In this document: piece by piece, positions 1 to 5,997 of the stretch
How the letters are laid out: each line of letters starts with the position of its first letter
How positions within the stretch are numbered: position 1 is the first letter of the stretch
Assembly: GCA_031289325.1 (NCBI GenBank)
Contig: JAITPS010000080.1
Span: forward strand, 1-9,376
DNA from: Candidatus Methanovirga meridionalis
GTDB taxonomy: Archaea > Methanobacteriota > Methanobacteria > Methanobacteriales > Methanobacteriaceae
DNA: 9,376 nt
Direction: 5' to 3'
Position numbers and translations under genes: made by a program
The notes under the pieces: generated by a model
Database searches by the model: none
Told to the model about the DNA's origin: nothing
Seen by the model: only the letters and a program-made list of their open reading frames with translations

Positions 1-120
1 AATGAAACATAATTATTAAATTTTTAATTAAAAAAATTATAATTATTATTTTTAAAAATAAAAAGATAAAAATTGTTATTTAAAAAATTAATTTAATATT
101 AATTTAAATTTTTTAAAAAC

Positions 121-158
121 GGAGAATGTATTCTCCTAAGTTGAAAATAAATTTTCAA
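121..158 (+). other. Two adjacent hairpins in repeat core
   Basis: GGAGAAT (121-127) pairs perfectly with ATTCTCC (130-136) over a 2-nt gap, and TTGAAAAT (141-148) pairs with ATTTTCAA (151-158). The second hairpin is kept intact in the inverted copy at 4702-4719, while the left arm of the first is lost there. They could act as a terminator for a gene left of the window, as protein-binding palindromes, or as structured ends of a mobile element. The sequence does not decide between these. Confidence 0.55.
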
Positions 159-179
159 CAATAAGATATTTAAACTAAA

Positions 180-249
180 TGATTAATTACAAACTTTTTT
201 TATAACACTATAAGTGATTAATTAAAAACATTTTTTCCACTACTATATT
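180..249 (+). repeat. Tandem pair of diverged 35-nt units before the thioesterase gene
   Basis: Positions 180-214 and 215-249 align without gaps and differ at only a minority of positions. Both begin TGATTAATTA, have a central T-run, and end in ACTATA-type sequence. A third relative occurs once on the minus strand at 4680-4646 upstream of the flavoprotein gene. Each unit ends in a TATA-like stretch, so the pair may contain the core promoter (for example TATATTA at 244-250, about 47 nt before the ATG) or repeated operator sites. Confidence 0.55.
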
Positions 250-296
250 ATTTATTTAGCAACTATTCATAATTGATTAACACTATCTGATAAAAT

Positions 297-692
297 ATGT
301 TTAAGATAAAAATTACACCTAAATTTGGAGATGTAGATGGGTTAAAGCATATAACCAATACCATTTTAGCAGATTGGTTTGAAACTGGTAGAAATGATAT
401 TTTTAAATTTTTCACTCCTGATTTTGATTTAAGTTATGAAAAATGGAAACTTATAATGGCAAGAACAAGCTATGATTTTGTTGGACAAATGTACTTAGGT
501 AAAGATGTTGAAATAAGAACATTCATACTGAAAATTGGAAATTCTTCTTTTACAATTGGGCATGAAGCTCATCAGGATGGAGAATTAAAAGTCAAAGGGG
601 AAGCTGTTTGTGTTCATTTTGATTTCATTGAGCAAAAATCAAAACCAATACCAGACGATATTAGAAAAAAATTAGAAAAACATATTATTTAG
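297..692 (+). CDS. Acyl-CoA thioesterase, hotdog (4HBT/YbgC-like) family
   Basis: The 131-residue protein is a single hotdog-fold domain of the 4-hydroxybenzoyl-CoA thioesterase type, which hydrolyses acyl- or aryl-CoA thioesters in the cytoplasm. Near the N-terminus it has the family signature FGDVDGLKHITN (residues 10-21) followed by WFETGR; the second Asp of GDVD (residue 14) aligns with the catalytic Asp of the family. The central strand segments EIRTFILKIGNSSFTIGHEA and KGEAVCVHFDF match the usual pattern, and the length is typical. The ATG at 297 has only a weak Shine-Dalgarno-like TGAT (288-291). The physiological acyl group cannot be read from sequence. It is followed 135 nt later by ksgA on the same strand, with hairpins between, so co-transcription is uncertain. 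Confidence 0.85.
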   Translation: MFKIKITPKFGDVDGLKHITNTILADWFETGRNDIFKFFTPDFDLSYEKWKLIMARTSYDFVGQMYLGKDVEIRTFILKIGNSSFTIGHEAHQDGELKVKGEAVCVHFDFIEQKSKPIPDDIRKKLEKHII

Positions 693-729
693 TTAATGTT
701 TTATTAAAATTAAAAAATTTTGAAAATAC

Positions 730-767
730 AGAAAAACTTCGTTTTTCTAACTTTAAAAACTAAAGTT
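730..767 (+). other. Tandem hairpins between thioesterase gene and ksgA
   Basis: AGAAAAAC (730-737), loop TTC, GTTTTTCT (741-748) forms a perfect 8-bp stem. Immediately after, AACTTTA (749-755), loop AAAAC, TAAAGTT (761-767) forms a 7-bp stem followed by a T-run. The pair begins about 38 nt after the thioesterase stop and ends about 60 nt before the preferred ksgA start. It could be an intrinsic terminator-like structure closing the upstream transcript. If the longer upstream ATG of ksgA were used, these hairpins would be coding, which looks unlikely. Confidence 0.5.
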
Positions 768-795
768 TTTAAATTGCCAAAAATTTGGGTTTTGA

Positions 796-803
796 CTATA
801 TTC
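796..803 (+). promoter_or_regulatory. Possible TATA box of ksgA
   Basis: CTATATTC lies 25-32 nt upstream of the ATG at 828. That is the spacing expected between an archaeal TATA box and the transcription start, so the ksgA transcript would be leaderless or nearly so. This argues against the upstream ATG at 720. In a genome this AT-rich, TATA-like words are common, so the call is tentative. Confidence 0.35.
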
Positions 804-827
804 TTTAAACTCTTTAAAATGATTATT

Positions 828-1691
828 ATGAGCAATATCTCTTTATTCGATGAGACAAAGAATATTCTAAAAGAAAATAATCTATCTTTAAAAAGAAGTT
901 TAGGTCAAAATTATCTAATAGATGATTTTAAGAGAAAAAAAATCCTTAATTTTGCTCAATTAAATAAAAATGATGAAGTTCTTGAAATAGGTTCGGGGAT
1001 AGGAACTTTAAGTTTAAAAATAGCTGAAAAAGTTAAAAAGTTAATAGCAATTGAGCAAGACACAAAAATATTTAATATTCTTAGTAAAAGGGTTAAGGAG
1101 ATAGGATTTAATAATATAGAACTTATTAATAAGGATGCTTTAAAGGTAGATTTTCCAAAGTTCAATAAAATAGTATCAAATCTACCTTATCAAATTTCAT
1201 CACCAATTACATTTAAACTACTAAAATATGATTTCGACTTAGCTATTCTAACCTATCAAAAGGAATTTGCAATTCGAATGATTGGAAAAGTAAATACTAA
1301 AGATTATTCAAGATTAACAGCAATGTTACACTTTAAAGCAAACATAGAATTTTTAGATGATCTATCTCCAAATTCATTTTTTCCACAACCAAAAGTCCAA
1401 TCATCAGTAATTAAGTTAAGTCCATTGTTTAATGAAGAATTTAAAAGATATGAAAAAGAGTATAGTCAAATCTCAAAGGCGATTTTTCAGCATAAGAATA
1501 AGAAAGTCATGAATTCATTAATAGACTCAAGAATAATACTTGGTCACAATAATAAAAAAGAGGTTCATAAGTTTTTAGATGAAATATCCAGTGATAATGA
1601 AGTTAATAATCTTTTAAACCAAAGAGTGATTAAAACAACTCCAAATGATATTTTTACTCTTTCTAAACAATTGAAATCCTTTTTAAAATAA
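828..1691 (+). CDS. ksgA: 16S rRNA dimethyladenosine transferase (KsgA/Dim1)
   Basis: This S-adenosylmethionine-dependent enzyme dimethylates two adjacent adenosines in the 3'-terminal helix of 16S rRNA, a late small-subunit maturation step. From the ATG at 828 the protein has 287 residues, normal for the family. Visible motifs are SLGQNYL (24-30), the SAM-binding motif VLEIGSGIGTL (51-61), an acidic residue after the next strand (AIEQD), the target-adenine motif NLPY (118-121), FFPQPKVQSSV (184-194) and the C-terminal FQHKNKKVMNSL segment. An in-frame ATG at 720 would add 36 residues of hydrophobic, non-family sequence that overlap two hairpins; ATG 819 is a further alternative. TGAT at 820-823 and a TATA-like box at 796-803 favour 828. 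The next gene, 432 nt downstream, is a HemK2-type methyltransferase, the usual archaeal neighbour of ksgA, here separated by an inserted repeat. Confidence 0.95.
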   Translation: MSNISLFDETKNILKENNLSLKRSLGQNYLIDDFKRKKILNFAQLNKNDEVLEIGSGIGTLSLKIAEKVKKLIAIEQDTKIFNILSKRVKEIGFNNIELINKDALKVDFPKFNKIVSNLPYQISSPITFKLLKYDFDLAILTYQKEFAIRMIGKVNTKDYSRLTAMLHFKANIEFLDDLSPNSFFPQPKVQSSVIKLSPLFNEEFKRYEKEYSQISKAIFQHKNKKVMNSLIDSRIILGHNNKKEVHKFLDEISSDNEVNNLLNQRVIKTTPNDIFTLSKQLKSFLK

Positions 1692-1828
1692 TTTTTCAAA
1701 ATATTAATTAGAGGTAAATTTCAAGTGTAAATATTATTTTTTTAAAAATATTGGCACTGTAAAGAGGGGGTGTAAATTTTCATTTTTCGGGATTTTTAAA
1801 AACAATTTTTTGACTTTTACTTTATATA
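1692..1828. other. Intergenic stretch with a G-rich patch, after ksgA
   Basis: No coding potential is seen. A G-rich run (GAGGGGG, 1764-1770) stands out from the AT background, and GTGTAAAT occurs twice (1725-1732 and 1770-1777). AATATT (1730-1735) pairs with the AATATT at 1747-1752 across a T/A-rich loop. The 10-mer ACTGTAAAGA at 1756-1765 recurs at 2759-2768. In both places it lies about 65-70 nt to the left of a copy of the modular repeat element, so this stretch may be an outer part of that element, a ksgA 3' untranslated region, or a small RNA. None of these is proven. Confidence 0.35.
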
Positions 1829-2028
1829 TTCGATAAAGTTTTTAATAAATAATTTTTTTAAAAATGAGTATTATTAAAATACATTTGTTTAAAATTAGTT
1901 ATATTAATTAAAATATATTTATATTATTTAAAATTTAAAATTATAGATTTTTATAAATTAATATCTAAAATTAAATAATTTAGTAAAAAAATTTATCATT
2001 CAAAATTTAAGAACTTTTCCAAAATGAA
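1829..2028 (+). mobile_element. Modular MITE-like repeat element, copy A (unexpanded)
   Basis: This is the simplest copy of the family, about 200 bp, lying between ksgA and the HemK2-type gene. It starts with CGATAAAGTTTTTAATAAAT and ends with TTTAAGAACTTTTCCAAAAT. The reverse complement of the right end resembles the left end (AAAGTTYTTAA core), so the ends form an imperfect terminal inverted repeat. The modules in order are the left end, a segment with ATTAATTAAAATATATTTAT, a segment with AAAATTATAGATTTTTATAA, and a right module with TTATCATT...AAAATTTAAGAAC. Each occurs about once here, which makes this copy the best reference for the others. There is no coding capacity and no transposase in the window. 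Confidence 0.7.
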
Positions 2029-2080
2029 TATAATGAAATATCAAACATAACTATGAATATTTACAAGTCATTATTATTGA

Positions 2081-2090
2081 ATATATTTAA
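2081..2090 (+). promoter_or_regulatory. Possible TATA box of the HemK2-type gene
   Basis: ATATATTTAA lies 34-43 nt before the ATG at 2124, a plausible archaeal box A giving a leader of about 10-15 nt. TTGATAAAATG at the start supplies a weak TGAT Shine-Dalgarno tail, the same arrangement as at the thioesterase gene. TTTATAAAA at about 2099-2107 is an alternative but is very close to the start. Confidence 0.3.
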
Positions 2091-2123
2091 AGCTTAAAAT
2101 TTATAAAAACAATCTTTGATAAA

Positions 2124-2723
2124 ATGAAATTTGGGAATTTTAAAATAGAAACAAATACTAAGGTGTATGAACCATCCGATGATAGCTATCTACTATCTGA
2201 AAATCTTATAATTGAAAAAGGTGATGAAGTATTGGACATTGGAACAGGTTCAGGAATTATAGCTATTAGTGCATCAACTTTAGCTAAATCAGTAATAGCA
2301 ACAGATATTAATTATGATGCATTAAAATTAGCAGAAAAAAATATTAAAATAAATAAGATAGAAAACATAAGCTTATGCTTTGGTAATCTTTTCCAACCAG
2401 TGAAAAATAAGAAATTTGACTTAATTCTATTTAACCCTCCATATCTACCGACTGATAAAACTGATATTTTAGAAGATAATTTAAATTATGCATTTGATGG
2501 TGGAATAGATGGAATGAAAACTATAAATCCTTTCTTAAATCAAGTGAAAAATCACTTAAAATATGGGGGAAGAGTTCAGATGATTCAATCTTCACTTTCT
2601 AAGATTCAAGAAACTATAAATAAGTTGGAAAAAATAGGCTTTGTTGTTGAAATAACAGCAAGTGAGAGATTTTTTTTTGAAGAGATAGTTTTAATAACAG
2701 GAACATTAAAAAAGGATAGCTAA
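2124..2723 (+). CDS. HemK2/Mtq2-like protein N5-glutamine methyltransferase
   Basis: The 199-residue protein is a small class I SAM-dependent methyltransferase of the archaeal/eukaryotic HemK2 (Mtq2, N6AMT1) branch. It has YEPSDDS near the N-terminus (15-21), SAM motif LDIGTGSG (37-44), acidic Asp after the second strand (ATD, 61), and the NPPY catalytic motif (104-107) that holds the glutamine side chain, followed by FDGGIDG (124-130), a HemK2-type signature. It lacks the N-terminal helical domain of bacterial PrmC, as expected for this branch. In archaea and eukaryotes this family works with the small zinc protein Trm112 to methylate the GGQ glutamine of class I release factor; no Trm112 gene lies in the window. 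It follows ksgA in the order often seen in archaea, but the 432-nt gap holds a repeat element and probably its own promoter. Confidence 0.9.
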   Translation: MKFGNFKIETNTKVYEPSDDSYLLSENLIIEKGDEVLDIGTGSGIIAISASTLAKSVIATDINYDALKLAEKNIKINKIENISLCFGNLFQPVKNKKFDLILFNPPYLPTDKTDILEDNLNYAFDGGIDGMKTINPFLNQVKNHLKYGGRVQMIQSSLSKIQETINKLEKIGFVVEITASERFFFEEIVLITGTLKKDS

Positions 2724-2837
2724 TAAAAATAAACTATAGTTATCATAAAAATTTATAAACTGTAAAGAATATATTTTTTAAGATGAAAGGTTTAATAAAA
2801 ATAAATTATTAATTTTTTTTTATTTATTATAACGGTT
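2724..2837. other. AT-rich 3' flank of the HemK2-type gene
   Basis: No gene is seen. Just after the stop there is a short palindrome ACTATAGT followed by AT-rich sequence. ACTGTAAAGA at 2759-2768 repeats the 10-mer at 1756-1765, again about 70 nt left of a modular element. Long T-runs at about 2813-2821 could end transcription. Confidence 0.3.
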
Positions 2838-3048
2838 TTGATAAAGTTTTTAATAAACAATTTTTTTAAAAATAAATATTATTAAAAAATATTAATCTTA
2901 AATTATTTATATTAATCAAAATAAATTATATTAATCAAAATAAATTTATATTGTTTTAAATTATAGATTTTCATGAAATAATATTTAAAATTAAATAATT
3001 TAATAAAAAAATTATCATTTCAAAATTTAAGAGCTTTTCTATAATGAC
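2838..3048 (+). mobile_element. Modular MITE-like repeat element, copy B
   Basis: This is about 210 bp, in the same orientation and module order as copy A, with left end TTGATAAAGTTTTTAATAAA and right end TTTAAGAGCTTTTCTATAAT. The second module is duplicated: ATTAATCAAAATAAATTAT at 2911-2929 is followed by a near-identical unit at 2930-2949. It lies between the HemK2-type gene and the tRNA and interrupts nothing visible. The remaining 3049-3213 is AT-rich, without coding potential, and includes one ATAGCTAT octamer (3091-3098). Confidence 0.7.
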
Positions 3049-3173
3049 TATATTCATATAATTTATTTATAATTGATATGTTATAAATTAATAGCTATTT
3101 AAATAATATTTTTAATAATAAAAGAATATTAAAATCTTAAATTATAAAATAAGATAGTTCGTTATTGAATAAA

Positions 3174-3182
3174 TTTTTATAT
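3174..3182 (+). promoter_or_regulatory. Possible TATA box of the tRNA gene
   Basis: TTTTTATAT lies 32-40 nt upstream of the mature 5' end of the tRNA. This is a suitable position for an archaeal box A with transcription starting a few nucleotides before the tRNA. The call rests on position and composition only. Confidence 0.35.
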
Positions 3183-3213
3183 TTTTAAACTTAGAAAAAG
3201 TTTTTTATTTATA

Positions 3214-3289
3214 GGGCCTGTGGTCTAGTCTGGAATATGACACGGGACTTCGAATCCCGAAATCGAGGGTTCAAATCCCTCCAGGTCCG
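3214..3289 (+). tRNA. tRNA-Arg, anticodon UCG
   Basis: A complete cloverleaf can be folded. The acceptor stem GGGCCTG (3214-3220) pairs with CAGGTCC (3282-3288) with one G-U pair. The D arm is 3223-3241 with GG at 3232-3233. The anticodon stem CGGGA/TCCCG (3243-3247 and 3255-3259) encloses loop CTTCGAA with anticodon TCG at 3250-3252. The variable loop has five bases, and the T arm is GAGGG/CCCTC with loop TTCAAAT. The discriminator base is G (3289), CCA is not encoded, and there is no intron. The A after the D-loop GG pair is the position-20 A that is an arginine identity element in bacteria. It reads CGA (and probably other CGN) codons. A T-rich stretch follows directly. The flavoprotein gene converges from the other strand, only 34 nt away. 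Confidence 0.95.
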
Positions 3290-3323
3290 TTAATTTTTAG
3301 TTTATATATTTAAATTTAATATT

Positions 3324-4553
3324 TTACTTAAAAGGTTTTGCTGCTGATTTTCCAGCTAAAAATCCTGTTGAAAAAGCCATTTGAAGATTATATCCTCCAG
3401 TTAAACCAGATGGTTCTAATAATTCTCCAGCAAAAAATAATCCTGGTACTAATTTAGATTCCATAGTTTTTGGATTTATTTCACTTGTTTTAATTCCACC
3501 ACAAGTAATCATAGCTATTTCATAAGACATAACTCCATCAACATTAATTTTTAATTGTTTTAAATTATTCACTATTTTTATTCTGTCCTTTTTAGATAAA
3601 TTACTTAATTTTTTATCTCCATCAATAGCTATAACCTTTAAAAAATAATCAATGAACCTATTTTTCAGATAAATTTTTAAATAATTCTTCACTAAAATTT
3701 TTCCTTTTGAACTTAAATCATCTACTATTTTTTTATTTAATTCAATTTCACTCATATTTGGTATTAAATCTATTAAAATAGCTGTATTATTGTTATAAAA
3801 ATTACTAAGGTCTAAAATAGCTGGTCCAGATAAACCAAAATGACTTATTAAAATATTTCCTCTTACTTTATTTTTATCATCTTTAAATGAAACTTCAACA
3901 TCTTCTAAGCTTATTCCAGAAAGTTTTCTAAGTTCAATATCATTGATTTTTAAGGGAACTAAACCTGGTTTAATACTTGTTATTGTATGTCTGAAATTTT
4001 CAGCTATTTTATATCCATCGCCAGTTGAACCTGTTTTAGGATACGATTTTCCTCCAGTAGCCAATATAATATTTGAAGCTGATATACTCTTTTTATCCTT
4101 AATTTTTATATTAAATTCATTATTTTCTTTAGTGATGGATTTTACATAGCTATTTAATTTTATATCTATTTCTAATTCATTTAAATATTCTTTTAAAATT
4201 TTTAAAACTGAATTTGCATCACCATTAATAGGAAAATATTTTCCATTTTTTTCTTCTTTAAATTTTAAACCTTTATTTTTAAAAATAGCTAATAAATCAT
4301 TGTTAGTAAAACTATAAAAGCTGTGTTTTAAGAAATTTTTATCTTCATTAAACTTTAATAATTGTTCTTTAATATCTTCACTATTAGCTATATTGGATTT
4401 ACCTCCACCAGTCAATAATAGCTTTTCTCCTAAAATTGTTTTTTCAATTAAAACTATTTCTTCCAAGTCATGATTTAATGTTTTTCCAATAGCTATTGCT
4501 GCCATCATACCTGCTGAACCACCTCCAACAATAGCTATTTTATATTTTTTCAT
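3324..4553 (-). CDS. FAD-dependent oxidoreductase, HI0933/YhiN-like flavoprotein
   Basis: The 409-residue protein belongs to the HI0933-like family (also annotated as BaiN/RdsA-type or aminoacetone oxidase-like NAD(P)/FAD-dependent oxidoreductases). It opens with a dinucleotide-binding motif VGGGSAGM (9-16), followed by an acidic strand end (LIEK) and TGGGKSNIAN (about 48-57), a hallmark of the family. Next come YFPINGDANSV, LATGGKSYPKTGSTGDGY (about 164-181) and ISHFGLSGPAILDLS. The C-terminus has TCGGIKTSEINPKTMESK and GLFFAGELLEPSGLTGGYNLQMAFSTG, where the second FAD-contacting segment lies. Length matches the family. The substrate is not established for most members. The start at 4553 is supported by AGGATC about 8 nt upstream. 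The gene is monocistronic and ends 34 nt from the tRNA on the opposite strand. The promoter region carries copy 2 of the inverted 45-nt repeat. Confidence 0.9.
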   Translation of the reverse strand: MKKYKIAIVGGGSAGMMAAIAIGKTLNHDLEEIVLIEKTILGEKLLLTGGGKSNIANSEDIKEQLLKFNEDKNFLKHSFYSFTNNDLLAIFKNKGLKFKEEKNGKYFPINGDANSVLKILKEYLNELEIDIKLNSYVKSITKENNEFNIKIKDKKSISASNIILATGGKSYPKTGSTGDGYKIAENFRHTITSIKPGLVPLKINDIELRKLSGISLEDVEVSFKDDKNKVRGNILISHFGLSGPAILDLSNFYNNNTAILIDLIPNMSEIELNKKIVDDLSSKGKILVKNYLKIYLKNRFIDYFLKVIAIDGDKKLSNLSKKDRIKIVNNLKQLKINVDGVMSYEIAMITCGGIKTSEINPKTMESKLVPGLFFAGELLEPSGLTGGYNLQMAFSTGFLAGKSAAKPFK

Positions 4554-4644
4554 AGTAAGATCCTATAATTAAATTGGTTGGCTCAAGTATATGACACAAA
4601 AGATTAGATGATTTAAAAATTTTTTAATACAATTAACTTGTTTT

Positions 4645-4769
4645 TAAGTATAGTGGTGTAAAAATGTTTGCAATCAATCATTTGTTTTTAAATATCTTAT
4701 TGTTGAAAATTTATTTTCAACTTAGGAGAATTTATGCATCTGTTTAAAAATAATAATTATAATTTTTTT
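4645..4769 (-). repeat. Dispersed intergenic repeat, copy 2 (upstream of flavoprotein gene)
   Basis: On the minus strand this region matches the leader of the thioesterase gene. Positions 4687-4731 are identical to 130-174 reversed, 4743-4769 match 30-56 reversed, and 4680-4646 match the 35-nt unit that is tandemly duplicated at 180-249. The hairpin TTGAAAAT/ATTTTCAA is kept (4702-4719). It lies about 134 nt upstream of the flavoprotein start and is oriented towards it, while copy 1 lies 123 nt upstream of the thioesterase start. It also forms the 3' flank of the DNA methyltransferase gene, so it may serve as that gene's terminator region. Confidence 0.8.
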
Positions 4770-4776
4770 TTAACAT

Positions 4777-4800
4777 AGTTAATAAAATCACTAATTAACT
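4777..4800 (-). other. Inverted repeat spanning the methyltransferase stop codon
   Basis: AGTTAAT (4777-4783) and ATTAACT (4794-4800) form a 7-bp stem with a 10-nt loop that includes the stop codon at 4791-4793. On the minus strand the sequence after it is A-rich rather than T-rich, so it does not fit a classical U-tract terminator. It may affect translation termination or mRNA stability, or be chance in AT-rich DNA. Confidence 0.3.
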
Positions 4801-5939
4801 TTACAAAGATATAATAATTCTTTATGGTTGGAAATATTACTTTTGCCTGTGGTATATGCTTTATAATTACAATCAAAAACTTCTACATTTCCTTTATTTT
4901 GTAAAATATTCAATATTTCTTCATAACTTATTTTTGCATTAGACCTTCCAACACCTTTCTGTTCCATGTTATTGTATGAAACTAAAATATATTTAGCGTT
5001 GATATTTTTAATCAACTCTTTAAAAACTACTGGTGCTTTTATAGTACAATATTTACTTTTGATTTTAGATCTATTTTTCATTTTTTTTGCAACACCAATA
5101 ACTTCAGGCTTTTTCCATTCAGCCAAATTCTCTAATAAGTGATAGGTATCTCCGTATTGTCTTGAATTGTAAGGGGGGTCTATATAAATCAAATCTGCAT
5201 CAATTGATTTAACTAAATCATTCGCATCTTTGTTGTATATTTCATTCTGATTATTATTGGAATATAGTTTAGGCATCAATAATTTAATTTCATTATTAGT
5301 ATCTAATCTTCGTCTATAAGCATCATAATGTCCACAAGTATTGGCTACTTTATCTGTTGCATATAAAAGACTTGTGATTAGGATAGATTTTTCTCTGAAG
5401 CTTAAATTTTCTATTTTTTCTATTTTTTCTCTAATGTATCCTATTTTTTTAGCATTTTCATTATTGAAGAAAGTACCTCCAAAATTTTTTGAAAAATAAT
5501 TTTCTTCTCTTACTTGGACAGTATTAAACTCTTTGATGATAGTATTTAGTTTATCCATGTTAATATTAATATCAGAGAAAAAAGCATTGTATATTAAGAA
5601 ATTGGATTTTAAAATATCGTTTACTATTATTTTTTTATTCATGCTATTAAAGTAATCAGCAACTATTCCAGTCCCTGCAAAGATATCAGCTACAGATTCA
5701 ACATGTTTATTAATATTGCTACTTACCTCATGAATGAACCCTAAAAGTTTATATTTACTACCCAAATAACGCCTATTATGAACACAAAATTCGTCATGTG
5801 AACTATTAGAGTTGGGATTGAAAGTTATATCTTTTAATCTAAAATGATTAAGTTTATTTTCAGATCCTTTTGTAAGGATTAAAGTTTTCATATTATCTTC
5901 ATTGATTATTTTGAATCTTTGCTGTGTTTGATTTATCAT
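4791..5939 (-). CDS. Adenine-specific DNA methyltransferase, D12 class (apparent orphan)
   Basis: The 382-residue protein has the motif order of an alpha-type N6-adenine DNA methyltransferase. Motif X is NRRYLGSKYKLLGF (about 55-68), SAM motif I is VADIFAGTGIVADYF (83-97) and is followed by VNDI (106-109). Then comes a long variable stretch suited to target recognition (about 110-245), and catalytic motif IV is DPPYNSRQY (254-262) followed by YHLLENLAEW. The DPPYNSRQY form is typical of the COG3392-like group. It would transfer a methyl group from SAM to adenine in a specific site that cannot be predicted here. AAGGTTAG, with AGGT ending 7 nt before the ATG at 5939, supports this start; Met17 (5891) is a weaker alternative. 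About 240 nt downstream and 710 nt upstream are repeats with no restriction endonuclease, so it looks solitary. The N-terminal 50 residues before motif X are not recognised. Confidence 0.88.
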   Translation of the reverse strand: MINQTQQRFKIINEDNMKTLILTKGSENKLNHFRLKDITFNPNSNSSHDEFCVHNRRYLGSKYKLLGFIHEVSSNINKHVESVADIFAGTGIVADYFNSMNKKIIVNDILKSNFLIYNAFFSDININMDKLNTIIKEFNTVQVREENYFSKNFGGTFFNNENAKKIGYIREKIEKIENLSFREKSILITSLLYATDKVANTCGHYDAYRRRLDTNNEIKLLMPKLYSNNNQNEIYNKDANDLVKSIDADLIYIDPPYNSRQYGDTYHLLENLAEWKKPEVIGVAKKMKNRSKIKSKYCTIKAPVVFKELIKNINAKYILVSYNNMEQKGVGRSNAKISYEEILNILQNKGNVEVFDCNYKAYTTGKSNISNHKELLYLCKVN

Positions 5940-5997
5940 ATAACTAACCTTTAATCTCTTTAAATAAATATTTGTAATTTATATTGTTATAGTGGGT

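Larger units (their letters stand above)
30..249 (+). repeat. Dispersed intergenic repeat, copy 1 (upstream of thioesterase gene)
   Basis: Positions 130-174 are a perfect 45-nt match, in inverted orientation, to 4687-4731. Positions 30-56 match the reverse complement of 4743-4769, so the similarity extends further, but this copy carries about 60 nt of extra AT-rich sequence between the two matching blocks (57-129 against 4732-4742). The core contains two hairpins: GGAGAAT/ATTCTCC at 121-136 and TTGAAAAT/ATTTTCAA at 141-158. Beyond the core are two tandem 35-nt units (180-214 and 215-249). Function is unknown. It could be a small mobile element remnant or a duplicated promoter-proximal control region, since both copies lie about 125-135 nt upstream of a start codon and point towards it. 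Confidence 0.8.

Noticed and set aside
720..827. N-terminal extension of KsgA from the ATG at 720
   Set aside because: The added residues do not match the family, overlap two hairpins and precede a TATA-like box; the conserved protein begins near 828.
956..1165. Open frame on the minus strand within ksgA
   Set aside because: It lies wholly inside a well-supported gene and resembles no family; an antisense shadow.
3214..3289. tRNA-Arg as an integration site for a mobile element
   Set aside because: I found no duplicate of the tRNA 3' end in the window and no integrase gene.
3943..4149. Open frame on the plus strand within the flavoprotein gene
   Set aside because: Antisense shadow of strongly conserved flavoprotein motifs; no start signal or family match.
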